Positions 1-11,200 of a DNA stretch of 64,000 nucleotides are shown piece by piece. Made by a program: the position numbers and the translations under genes. Source of the DNA: Saccopteryx bilineata. Its lineage: Eukaryota > Chordata > Mammalia > Chiroptera > Emballonuridae. The stretch is from positions 102,784,074 to 102,848,073 of the forward strand of contig NC_089490.1 of the NCBI RefSeq assembly GCF_036850765.1. Reading direction: 5' to 3'. Each line of letters starts with the position of its first letter. The stretch's first letter is position 1. The notes under the pieces are model-generated. The model had not been told where the DNA came from and ran no database searches. It worked only from the letters and a program-made list of their open reading frames with translations.

Positions 1-2171
1 GTATACCATGTTTTCTTCATTCATTCATCAACGGACACTGAGAATGCTTCTCTATTTTGGCTATTATAAATGGCATTGCAGTGAACATGGGGTTGCATAT
101 ATCTTTTCAAGTTGGTGTTTTTGTTCCCTTCAGTAAATACCCAGGAGTGTAATTGCTGGATTATATGATAGTTCTATTTTAAATTATGAGGAACCTCCAT
201 ACTGTTTTCCACAGTGGCTGTACCAGTTTACAGTCCTACCAACAGGGCACATCTTCACCAACACTTGTTATTCTTTGTCTTCTTGATAATAGCCATTCTA
301 ACCTGTGTGAGATAATATCTCATTGTAGTTTTGATTTACATTTCCCTGATGGTTAGTGATGTCAAGCACCTTTTCATGCAACCTATTGGCCACCTGTGTG
401 TTATCATAAGAAAAATGTTTTCAGATTCTCTGTCCATTTTTATAAATTAGAGTTTAATTTTTTGCTATGGAGTTGTATGAGTTCTTCATATATTTTAGAT
501 ATTAACTCCTTATCAGATATATGATTTGCAAATATTTTCTACCATTCCATAGACTACTTTATCATTGTGTTGATATTTTTATTTTGTTTATTTATTTATT
601 TGCTATGCATATGGTTTTTATTGTTCCACTTGTTTATTTTTTGCTTTTGTTGCCATTGCTTTCAGTGTGAAATCCAAACTATTGTTGCCCAGACCAGTGT
701 CAAGGAGCTTACCACCTACATCTTTTTCATGTCTTATGTTTAAGTCTTTAATCCATTTTGAGTCAACTTTTGTATATGGTATCAAATCCAGTTTCATACT
801 TTTGCATATGGCTGTCCAGTTTTCTCAACACCGCTTACTGAAGAGACTGTCCTTTTCCCATTCCATATTCTTGGCTCCCTTGTCATAAGTCAATTAACCT
901 TATAAGTGTAGAATTATTTCTGGGATATCTATTCTGTTTCATTGCTCTATTTGTCTGTGTTTATGCCAATATTATTCTGTTTTTGATTACTATAGCTTTG
1001 TAATACAGTTTGAAATCAGGGAATATGATGCCTCTAGATTTGTTTTTCTTTCTCAAGATTGCTTTGGCTATTTAGGGTCTTTTATAGTTTCATACAAATT
1101 TTAAGATTGTTTGTTCTATTTCCATGAGAAATACTATTATAATTTTGATAGAGATTACACTGAATCTATAGATTGCTTTGGGTAGTATGGTCATTTTAAC
1201 AATATTCTTCCAATTCGAGAGCATACAATATCTTCCCATTCGTTGTGTCTTATTCGATTTGTTTCCGCAATGTCTTATAGCTTTTGTTATAGGTGTCTTT
1301 TCTTACCTTGGTTAAATTTGTTCCTTGGTACTCTTTTTTTTTTTCTGAAGTTGGAAACAGGGAGGCAGTCAGACTCCTGCATGTGCCTGACCGGGATCCA
1401 CCCAGCACACCCACTAGGGGGTGATGCTCTGCCCACCTGGGGCGTCGCTCTGTTGCAACCAGAGCCATTCTAGTGCCTGAGGCAGAGGTCAGAGAGCCAT
1501 CCTCAGCGCCCAGGCCAACTTTGCTCCAACGGAGCCTTGGCTGTGGGAGGGGAAGAGAGAGACAGAGAGGAAGGAGAGGGAGAGGGGTGGAGAAGCAGAT
1601 GGGCGCTTCTCTTGTGTGCCCTGGCCGGGAATCAAACCCAGGACTCCTGCATGCCAGACCAACGCTCTACCACTGAGCCAACCAGCCAGGGCATCCTTGG
1701 TACTCTTTTTGATACAATTATAAATGGTCTTTTTTTTTATTTTATTTCTGATAGTGTATTATTAATGTATGGAAATGCAACAGATTTTTGTATATTGATT
1801 CTGTGTTCTGCAACTTAAGTGAATTTGTTTATTAATTCTAACAGTTTTATGGTAGAGGTTTTAGGATTGTCTGTATATAATATCATGTTATCTGCAACTA
1901 GTGACACTTTTACCTCTTCCTTTCCAATTTGGATGCATTTAATATATTTTTATTGCCTAGTTTCCCTGACCAAAACATCCAATACTATGCTGAATAAAAG
2001 TAATGAGAACGGGCATCCTTGACTTGTTCTTGATGGTTAGAGAAAAGGCTTTTAGCTTTTGATCGTCAAATATGACCTTAGCTGAGGGCTTGTCATATAT
2101 GGCTTTATTCATTTTGATTTTTAATGGATTTCTTTAGATGCCTAGTAGTCTTTGGTTGACTGGCTGTATGT
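1..2171 (-). mobile_element. L1 LINE fragment, antisense, ORF2 region
   Basis: The + strand reads like the reverse complement of L1 ORF2: for example ccacagtggctgtaccag near 210, ctatagctttgtaatac near 990 and gggtagtatggtcatttt near 1180. The element runs off the left edge, is full of stops, is clearly old, and is interrupted by a SINE at 1339-1693. The right end near 2130-2171 is approximate. Confidence 0.85.
1339..1693 (-). mobile_element. Composite VES-like SINE nested in L1, antisense, with target duplication
   Basis: On the minus strand it starts GCCCTGGCTGGTTGGCTCAG and contains the B-box-like GGTTTGATTCC, then the GA-rich middle and the 'gcagagc.tcgccc' tail. The 17-bp TCCTTGGTACTCTTTTT flanks it at 1322-1338 and 1694-1710, which is a clear target-site duplication of L1-driven insertion. 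The host L1 continues on both sides. Confidence 0.9.
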
Positions 2172-2187
2172 AAGAATAGGAAATGTA

Positions 2188-2588
2188 GCCTGACCAGGTG
2201 GTAGCACAGTGGATAGACCATCGGACTGGGACATGGAAGACCCAGGTTTGGAACCCTGAGGTCACTGACTTGAATGCAAGCTCATCTGACTTGAGCATGG
2301 GCCCACCATCTTGAGCATGGAATTGCTGGCTTGAGCTTGTCCTTGGCTTGAGCCCAGAGGTTGCTGACTTGAAGCCCAAGGTTGCTGACTTGAGCCCAGG
2401 GTCACTGGCTTGAGCAAGAGGTCACTCACTGTGCTGTAGCCCCCAGGTGGAGGCACATATGAGAAAGCAATCAATGAACAACTAAGGTGCCACAACAAAG
2501 AATTAATGCTTCTCATCTCTCTCCTTTCCTGTCTGTCTTCCCCTGTTTGTCCCTTTCTCTGTCTCTGTCACATATACACACACAAAAA
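2188..2588 (+). mobile_element. Rhin-like SINE (CCTGACCAGGTGG head), sense
   Basis: It has a tRNA-like head followed by tandem 'gacttgagc...' units and ends in a CT-rich stretch and short A tail. Flanks AAGAATAGGAAATGTA (2172-2187) and AAGAACAGGAAATGTA (2589-2604) match at 15 of 16 positions and are target-site duplications. It sits at the broken right edge of the old L1. Confidence 0.9.
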
Positions 2589-2980
2589 AAGAACAGGAAA
2601 TGTAAAACGTGAGTGTAAGTTCAGAGTAGCAGGTAGGGCCTCCCACTGTGGGCTTCACTGTAGGAAAATGGTTTCTTATGGGAGTCTCCAATGTCACTAT
2701 CTTCAGATCTTTCGTCTTAGGCTACTCAGGTTCCCCAGAGGAGAATTTGCCAGCCTTCTGCCTGGAAAGTCAAGACCTAGCTGCCAATATTCTGGAGCCT
2801 GAGGGAATGAAGATAGCTGGGAGTCTCAGCTTCCAGGATGCAATTGATCTTTCAGTGTTCACTATGGTACCTCTACCCCTACCATGCTCGATGTCTTACA
2901 GTTAAAAGACTGCATTGCCCTATAAAAACAAAACAAACACCAGATTCTAGTTGTCTGGTGGAGTACAGATGAGGATAAGG

Positions 2981-3307
2981 CAGGGGTCCCCAAACTTTTT
3001 ACACAGGGGGCCAGTTCACTGTCCCTCAGACCATTGGAGGGCTGGACTATAAAAAAAACTATGAACAAATCTCTATGCACACTGTACATATTTTAAAGTA
3101 AAAAAAACAAAACAGGAACAAATACAATATTTAAAATAAAGAACAAGTAAATTTAAATCAACAAACTGACCAGTATTTCAATGGGAACTATGCTCCTATC
3201 ACTGGCCACCAATGAAAGAGGTACCCCTTCTGGAAGTGTGTTTGGGGCCGGATAAATGGCCTCAGGGGACCGCATGCGGACTGCGGGCCGTAGTTTGGGG
3301 ACCCCTG
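2981..3307. mobile_element. hAT-type non-autonomous DNA transposon (MITE), 327 bp
   Basis: Perfect inverted ends CAGGGGTCCCCAAACT and AGTTTGGGGACCCCTG border it. An exact 8-bp direct repeat GGATAAGG is found at 2973-2980 and 3308-3315, the target duplication size of hAT elements. No transposase is encoded. A shorter relative lies at 62543-62734. Confidence 0.93.
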
Positions 3308-3332
3308 GGATAAGGACATCTTGCATCTTTTT

Positions 3333-3662
3333 CTATTTGTTTGTTTGGTTGTTTGTTTTGTTTTGTGACAGAGTCAGAGAGAGAGACAAGTAGGGACCAG
3401 CAGGAAGGGAGAGAGATAAGAAGCATCAGTTCTTCATTGCGGCACCTTAGTTGTTCACTGATTGCTTTCTCATATGTGCCTTGACCGGGGGGCTAGAGCA
3501 GACCGAGTGAACCTTTGCTCGAGCCAGTGACCTTGGGCTCAAGCTGGCGAGCCTTGCTCAAACCAGATGAGCCTACCCTCTAGCCAGCGACCTTAAGGTT
3601 TCAAATCTGGTCCTCCACGTCCCAGTCTGACCCTCTATCCACTGCACCACAGCCTGGTCAGG
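3333..3662 (-). mobile_element. Rhin-like SINE, antisense, with target duplication
   Basis: The minus strand begins GCCTGACCAGGCTGTGG, followed by about 20-bp tandem units and the GA/CT-rich tail. The 13-bp CTTGCATCTTTTT flanks it at 3320-3332 and 3663-3675. It inserted only a few bases from the right end of the hAT MITE. Confidence 0.9.
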
Positions 3663-4904
3663 CTTGCATCTTTTTGAACAGCTTTTAACCAGCACCCATT
3701 CTAGCATCCCATTTATCTTACTTTTAGAGATCGCTGGTGCCCCAATACTAAAATTTTTATGAGATTTTGTAGCATAAATATGAGTGTTCTTAGTTTTCCC
3801 CAGAGCTGGCTTAGGATTCAGCCTTTTCTGGTCTCTTAAGTCTGTTACCACTTATTTGTCTGCTTTACACATTCCAACATTTGCCTGCTGTTGTTCTTTG
3901 CTGTCTTTGTTCCCTGAGGATTTATTTAAAAATACACACACACTTTCCTATTATTGTTATGGCATTTTGAGAGAGAGGAAAAATGAATGCAAGTGTTTAA
4001 TTTTTTATCTTTATCTGGGAGTCTCAAGAGGGAAGTATTTGTTGGTTTGTATTTAACATTCAAATAGCAAAGATAATATCAGGAAGTACAACTGGAAATG
4101 ACCATCGGAATAAGAAAAATGTCTCACATTGCTTTATATTCCAGGTGTTTATCACCTTAATCCTAAAATGAGGTTTGCAAATCTTTACCAAACAGTCAGA
4201 ATTCTGAATATTATATATTTACTCTGATAATTATCTCATTCTTTTACTCACAACAAGTACACTCAAGATAAGAAGTTAGTTATAGCACTGTGGTAGCCAA
4301 AAGCCTATAAAAGCTCTCAGAATACCTCTTGTCACATAAAAAAAATTAATTGGTTGCTTTGTTCCTTAGATTTCTATTAATTTGAGGACATAACTTAAGT
4401 GACAGTTAACTACATCACCTTTGCTCCTCCTTGTTCAAAAAGAAATCTCTATTTAAAACCTAAGTAAGAAAGTTTGCTGGAATATTTATTTTCAGCCTTC
4501 TTTACATTGGCAGGCTTGGGGCAGTGTTCAAGCAGACAGGGGTACAAGCCACAGAGCCTGGGCCCAGGCTCAGCACTCACACAAAGATCACTTCTGCCAC
4601 ATTCTGTTGATCGTAGCCAGTCATAAATCCTACTTGGATTCAAGAGGTGGAGAAATTGACTCTTAACTGTTGATGGAGGAGGCAAGAAATTCACATAGGT
4701 GTGTGTGTGTCAGGAACAGGAAGAATTATGGCCTTTTTTGCAATCTACCACTGTCTTTCTCTGGTAATAACTTATTCATATTTTTACCACATAGAAAATA
4801 TAGTCATTTCCATTTTAGGATCCCCAGGGTCTCATCTCAACATGGCAACAGGCTCAACGTCCAGGATCTCATGTTCCAACATTAGAAGCGACAGTTATAA
4901 TGAC

Positions 4905-5100
4905 AGCTGAGAGCTTATTGAATGCCCGACAGTGGGCTCAGCAGAGCTTGTCACCTCACCTGTTTCTACAGAAACCTTATAAGAGGTACAAGCATTATCC
5001 CCATTTTCACAGATGAGGAAACGGAGACTCGGAGAGAAGTTGAGGGGGATGGTCCTGACACCACATAATACGTGACAAAGCCAGGGGTTAGACTGAAGCC
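4905..5100 (-). repeat. MIR SINE fragment, antisense
   Basis: The stretch around attatccccattttcaca and gatgaggaaacggagactc at about 4997-5035 is the conserved MIR core read in reverse. It is diverged and its borders are approximate. Confidence 0.7.
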
Positions 5101-5384
5101 GTCGCTTCAAAGTTTTAAGGGAAAACAGGAGTGATGTTGGGGCTAAAAGACACCTCCCTCCTCCCCTAAAGGTTCTCTGTTTCCTTCACTTTTAAAGTCC
5201 CATATTACTTTATAGGTTGAGGGTGGCGAGGTGAGGAAGACTCTTGGAAGGGAATGTGCCCTGAACTGAGGCTCAAAGAATGATTAGAAGCAAAGAAAGC
5301 TTCCCAAACAGAGCAGCTCCCGGGCTGATCCCCAGGAAAGCCAGCCTCCAGGAGGCATTCTGACCCAGCAAGGCAGGGTGATGG

Positions 5385-5595
5385 TGTGGCTAAGATGACA
5401 GTTTGTGGAGCCAGACTACCTGAGTTCAAATCCCGGCTCTGCCTCCTATTAGTTGAGTGATTTGGGGCACATCACTTAACCTCTTTGATTCTTCACTTGT
5501 AAGATGAGGCCATGCAGTACTTAACTCCTGATTTAGTGTAAGGATTGAATGAGGTAACATATCTGCAATGCTTAGACTAGCAGCTGGGCCAGGCT
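5385..5595 (+). repeat. MIR SINE, sense
   Basis: It contains tggagccagactacctgag, then caaatcccggctctgcc, cacttaacctctttgatt and tgtaaggattgaatgaggta, in MIR order. The copy is near full length, old and diverged. Confidence 0.8.
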
Positions 5596-6403
5596 CTATA
5601 AGTTTGCTCCCTCTAGAGACTCTCCGGGCTCCAAGTACAAGGTAGGCGTAAGGAACAGGAAGACCTGATCTTGAAGCTAGTCTGCAGTGCTTATTTCAGA
5701 GAACTATTACATGAGCTCACAAAATGTAATGTTAGCTAACGAGGAGGAGGCAGAAAACCATGCAGTGGAGGAGGGACATGGGCTTTTAGCCCAGAATGTC
5801 TTGTCAGCCATGGCCATGTTTATCAGCTCTCCGTTATGATCTGAAATTGTGAGTCCAAATGGGCTTTTTTATTTGTCCCCTGTTTCTTTATGACATCTTT
5901 ATTTGGTATTAAAATGTAACAATCTGTCTGAAATAATGTGAAAAAGCATAGGAGGGTAAAATGACAGGAACCACATTTGAGGTGACTCTTGGTTTTCCCT
6001 TCTTCCTCTTTGATGCCATAAAACATTTTCGGGAGACCCTAGAGAAAATAGAAGATCAAGGCTGTGACTTCTTCATTTACCCACATAGCATTTATCTCTC
6101 ATCCGTCAAGTGAAATTACCTTTCTCAGAGGACAATATTCTATAACAAAATCCAAGAGAAGTAACGGTGAGAGGGAAACACTTCCCTAAGGAATCAGTTC
6201 AGATGTCTTCATATTTTGTTTTCATACATTTTGTCTTCATGTCTCTGGTCTTTCTCTCCTTTATATGTTATCCCAAATTCACATTCCCAATTCTATTCCC
6301 AAACGAGGCACCAGGCTGGACCACCCTTTCTCCAGACCGGTTTTTATCTCTTCCTCCCATCATTTGAACAACTCCTGAGAATATGTCTTCTTGAAGAAAA
6401 GCA

Positions 6404-6799
6404 GCCCTGGCCGGTTGGCTCAGTGGTAGAGTGTTGGCCTGGCGTACGGGGGACCCGGGTTCGATTCCCGGCCAGGGCACATAGGAGAAGCGCCCATTTG
6501 CTTCTCCACCCCCCCCCTTCCTCTCTGTCTCTCTCTTCCCCTCCCGCAGCGGAGGTTCCATTGGAGCAAAGATGGCCCGGGCGCTGGGGATGGCTCCTTG
6601 GCCTCTGCCCCAGGTGCTAGAGTGGCTCTGGTCGCGGCAGAGCGTCGCCCCGGAGGGGCAGAGCATCGCCCCCTGGTGGGCAGAGCTTCGCCCCTGGTGG
6701 GCATGCCTGGTGGATCCCGGTCGGGCTCATGCGGGAGTCTGTCTGACTGTCTCTCCCCATTTTCAGCTTCAGAAAAATACAAAAAAAAAAAAAAGAAAA
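6404..6799 (+). mobile_element. Composite VES-like SINE with well-kept tRNA head, sense
   Basis: The head (GCCCTGG ... CCAGGGC) keeps a perfect 7-bp acceptor-like stem, an A-box-like TGGCTCAGTGG and a B box GGTTCGATTCC near 6458. A GC-rich tail with repeated gcagagc.tcgcccc units and a 14-A run with AAAAG repeats follow. Likely target duplication: gaagaaaagca before and gaaaagaaaagca after. It is the best preserved composite SINE in the window. Confidence 0.92.
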
Positions 6800-7019
6800 G
6801 AAAAGAAAAGCATTTTGTAGCAATTGTTTTGCCAACATAAATCCCCATTTCCCTACTTACTGTTATTCAAAAATCTCTACCCATGCAATGTACCAGGTAC
6901 TCAGTAGGTCCGGGGACTACAGATACCAGGATGGTTCAGCTTTTTGTCCCGAGTGAGCTCACAGTTTTCTGGGGGAGAGCGGAGGTGGATTCTGCCCATC
7001 TCTGCCCTACGATCATGTT

Positions 7020-7160
7020 CATTTCTTTTATGGTTTGTCCTCCCCACTAGCCTGTTAGCCTCTCAAGGACAAAGATTTTATCTGTTTGATTTACAATTGT
7101 ATAATCAGTCCATTAAGAGTGCCCTCAACACACATTTTCTGAGTGAATGAATAAAAACAA
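7020..7160 (+). repeat. L2 LINE 3'-end fragment, sense
   Basis: The order 'gttagcctctcaaggacaaag ... cctcaacacacattttctgagtgaatgaataaa' has the L2 3'-UTR pattern (chars shown here are excerpts from 7047-7160). The copy is diverged. Confidence 0.6.
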
Positions 7161-8115
7161 ATAAATGACAGTATAGAATGAATGTGTTTTCGAGACAAGA
7201 AAAAGCTCAGGGGAGAGAGTAGGGAATTGTTTTCGTGCCAGGAGGGCAGTTGGAGGAGTGGGGAGACTTGCTGGGGGAGGTGACTTCTGAGTTGGATTTT
7301 GAGGGCGATGGCTACCAGCACTGATATGCTTTGCATGATGTCCAACTCATACAAAGTGCCCAATAAAAGTTTCCTGAGCGCTCTACAATGCATGGAGCAA
7401 TTATAATTACAGTATCATTTAACACATTCCTGGGAGGGAAAGACATGGCTAATTCATGCTGTAGTATGTGGGTCTGGAAACTGTATCTATCACCTGGAAA
7501 ACTCTCAGTAGCACAAGAATACCTGCTGGACAACCCGAGGTCATGGTGGGTGCACATGAGCCATGTGGGAACATCTGGAGGCTGCGTGGGCCGCTGGCTG
7601 AGAGAGGGGGTCTCATCCAGAAAACATCCTGGGAAAGGAAGGGACAGTGATTTTTAGAGACTCACCTCACTCCTGAGCCAGACCGGAGCTAATTACCTAA
7701 CTCCTGTTTCCACCACCCAAGCCAATTTCAGATAATAAAACTCCTGAAAAATCAGGGTGGTGGAGAAGAGAGGAAGAAATAAAAACCAAATGCATTTTTA
7801 GTTGAATTTATTTAATGACCATACTGAGAAGAAAAAAGATATGAGGCCTAGGCTTACTATTTATTTATTTTAAGGCTTCTTAATTTTGTCCAGTTCTGAC
7901 ATATTGATGTTAATGCTTAGGAGACTGAGGCCCTAAGTACCGAGGTTTAGGAGCCTGCTGCCCCTGGTGTGACCTCTGGGGCCTCCCGTGCTGCTCTAGA
8001 CGTCCCCTCTCTATGACTGATTGCAGACACTGCAGTATGAATCACACCAGATTATGTCAGATCAGACCCCTCACCTCCAGTTAATCCTCAACCTGTGCTT
8101 TCCGTGTATGTGCAG

Positions 8116-8222
8116 CTTCATCATCCACAACAAAGACACTTTCTTCAACAACGCCACAAGAAGTAGGATCGTACATCATATCTTACAAAGAATAAAGTAT
8201 GAAGAAGGGAAAAACAAAATTG
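8116..8222 (+). CDS. ANO4: ANO4 exon: end of cytosolic N-terminal domain
   Basis: After one base completing a split codon (His in the family) the exon reads [17 protein letters not shown] and ends at KYEEGKNKI plus one base. The acceptor is ...tgtatgtgcag and the donor is gtaagt. The 107 bp enter at phase 2 and leave at phase 1. This stretch is strongly conserved between ANO3 and ANO4 and lies in the cytosolic domain before TM1. The reading frame is open upstream to about 8021, but that part has no family similarity and is intron. Confidence 0.94.
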
Positions 8223-11200
8223 GTAAGTAGTATATTGGTAAATGAGTAAAAACCCACATGTGGTTTTGGGGGATTATAAACTTTTTCCTTTGGTTTTATT
8301 AAGCTCATATCCATTCTAGAAATGCTCATCATTTGTGAAACCTCTTAACTTTTCCCTTGGTGGATTGTTCAAAAGTGTAAAACCTTCACAGCATCCTTAG
8401 ATCTTTTTTTTTTTTTTTAAGCGTGTTCTCTCATGTAGCTAAGGTCCTGGAGAAATTCTTGGAATTCTGCAGATATTTATGGAATGGCCATTATGTGCCC
8501 TGCACTGGGCTAGATGTTGGGGAGATGAGTGCAGTTCTCTCCTGGAGCTTATGTTCAAGAAGTTAAAAGCAGACTATAATTATAGTAAATAACATGAAAC
8601 AAAAATTTTAATGGATGATGTTTCAGAGAAAGGCCAGGAAGGGGTGGGAGCAGTTCAAACTGAAACGGAGTGGTCAAGGAAAGCTTCACCGAGAAGCTGA
8701 AATCTGAACTAAGACGTGACAGAGGGAGCCAGAGCGGGCAGCCGGAGAGGTGGACGGGCAGGCGTGCCCGGCGTGGAGGCTGCAGGCGCGGGCCTGAGCT
8801 CTCACGCAGAAGCAAATTCTCCAGATAATCGCCTCCCCCGTTGAACAGCCTCCACGATTTATATTTTGGACATTTTTCTGAGAACTGTTCCATATTACAT
8901 TACCAAATTTCCTGCCTTATTAAACAGATTATTGTATTATCAGGAAGATTTGGGTGGCTTTGTTCGTATCTCTGTCCCAACAAGTTTTTTATCGATAGTT
9001 TGAATAATGACCTGTATCAGTCACTGTCTAATCAGGAGACAAAGATCCCACATATTTTGAAGAGGGAAAGTTCAACGTAAGAAATGAACTGTGACAGGGG
9101 ATTGGAATAATGGAGGGTTGTCTAGTAAAGAGTAAGAAGAACCCTAAAGATTGCAGGAATAACAGGTATTGGGAGCTGGCACCGCCCCTGGGAAGACTCA
9201 CACAACAGAGCTGAGATCCAGACCTTGTTGGACGGGGCGCAGCTGCAGTTCAGTAGGCAGCAGAGAGTTGGCCGGAGTTCCGTGCCCGCAGGACTCTGGG
9301 AATCTGCCCTCTCCAGTCGGTACTGGAACAAGCTGCCTGGAGGGGTTCCAAGGGAGACATCCGCTGGGAGGTAGTGCATCAGCAGCATATTCTGTGAGGC
9401 CGTTCAAGGTACCCCTGCCCTTGGGGAGGTGCCATGTGCCACTGGCCACCATGCGCTGTAGGAGCTGGGTGCCATAGAAGCCTCATGCGGCAGAAGCCTG
9501 CTGGGAGGAGCATACTGGTACCCGGGAGACAAATTCCGCCCTCCTCCAGTGTCCCTCCAGGGCCTCTTGCTAGCAACACTTAGCATCATATCGTCTGGCA
9601 AAGGAGACATGTTTTGATGTCCAGCTCCATTATTGCAAAGTGGGTGATGCCGTACTACATTTGGAGTGAAGGGGCAATACACTGATGACTGGGATATAAG
9701 AGCATGCTCAGGAAGTTTTCAAGTGGGGTGGAGACTGGAAGGAGGCATTAAATATGTTAGTCATTGGCGCCAAGAGCCTAGCTGATCTCAGGGATCCGGG
9801 AATCTCAGCCAAATCCGACAAGATGACATTTGGTAGTTTGTACATGTAAACTCTTACACACAAATTCAGCAAAGCAACCACTCCGGCACTGTGGGCGAAA
9901 TGTTGCTCAACATCAGGAGAGAAACTGACTTGAGAGGTTTAATTGCATGCAGCTCAGTGTGAGTCACTAAGTGTGATGAAGCTGCCAACAACGGCTTTGA
10001 TACCAGGCTGCATAAATTGGAGTATAATAGGGAGAAGTAGACAGTTACTTAGTCCAGATCTGAATAGTATTTTCAGTGAGAGTCAATGTTGGTGAGAATG
10101 GTGAAATTGAACCTGATGTAGGGCTGTCTTCACTTCAGTAGAGAACACCCTTGTGTTCTCTGCCGTAGTCATCCATTCCCTACACATATCCTCTGCACAG
10201 AGTCCTCCATGACCATTCTAGCTAACAGTAGTCTCTCCTCTGAATTCATCTGGCAATTGTTTTTGTGTGTTTATGTGATAATTAATCATTTACAACTCTT
10301 AATGTCTTGAATTATTTATTTTCAATAACATTATGAAAATTCTACTTTTTGATGTGCTAAATAACTTAAATATTACATTAATTGCTTTTTTTATATTTAT
10401 CCCTTATTTGTCCCGGTGACTTTTAAAACAAGCCTAAGATGTACTACACTTAATTGCTTTTTACTGATTGATTAATTTTAGAGAAAGAGAGAGAGAGAAG
10501 CATTCATCTGTTGTTTGACTTTAGTTGTGCATCCACTGTTTGCTTCTCGTATGTGCCCTGACCAGGGATCAAACCTGCAGCCTTGTCATTGCAAGAGGAT
10601 GCTCTAACTGACTGACCTAATTGGCCAGGGCTACACATAATTTTTATCATACTTTTTTCAGTTAACATTGTTTCATGAACATACTAGAGAACAAGTGAGT
10701 GGAAGAGAAATGATTATGGCAGTAGCTATGCCGGATTATTTCATAAAATGCAAATAATTTTTAAAACTATTGTCTTGGCTGATATAGGCATTATCATGTG
10801 CAGTATATTCCATAACCCACTATGACACACTAGTGTGTTAAGGATCTTCAGCTGAAAACTGCTGGTCTAGATAATAAGCTCCTTAATTGTGACTAAGTTG
10901 CTTAATTCGTTTATATCATGATTGTCTAGCATAGTATCTGGCATATTATAAATATGCTTGTTGCCTTGAATTGAAAATCTTTTAATGTGATCAATGTCTA
11001 ACCATAGCATCCTCATATAGTCAAAAACTGTGTATAATGAGGCCGCATAGCAATTACTATGTTTAATTTTTCATCTCAAAAGGTGAGATATTTTTACAAC
11101 TAGTCAAGATGGAGACAAAAGAAGGCCAGAGTCAGTGAATTTTAAATGTTCTGAAGGAACAGAGGAAGTATAATATTATCACTGGTAAATAGTCTTTTTT

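Larger units (their letters stand above)
1..8115 (+). other. ANO4: ANO4 intron upstream of the first visible exon
   Basis: No exon was found here. Recognised content is an antisense L1 (1-2171) with a nested SINE, SINEs at 2188, 3333 and 6404, a hAT MITE (2981-3307), MIR pieces (about 4905-5100 and 5385-5595) and an L2 end (about 7020-7160). The stretches 2605-2972, 3676-4890, 5600-6390 and 7160-8115 show no repeat or gene that I can name. Confidence 0.6.

Noticed and set aside
6404..6480. True tRNA gene
   Set aside because: The tRNA-like head continues into a SINE body with an A tail and probable target duplication.
6216..6848. Open frames up to 142 codons on both strands
   Set aside because: They fall on the GC-rich composite SINE at 6404-6799 and similar frames appear at other SINE copies.
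8021..8115. Open frame running into the exon at 8116
   Set aside because: It has no anoctamin similarity, and a good acceptor (tgtgcag) sits exactly where family similarity starts, so it is intron.
1..8115. Upstream ANO4 exon (segment before FIIHNKD)
   Set aside because: I looked for sequence fitting the family before this point with a donor at phase 2 and found none; it is probably left of the window.
9122..9682. Several overlapping open frames on both strands as a small gene
   Set aside because: No recognised domain, no splice-consistent structure, and frames on opposite strands overlap; compositional effect is likelier.
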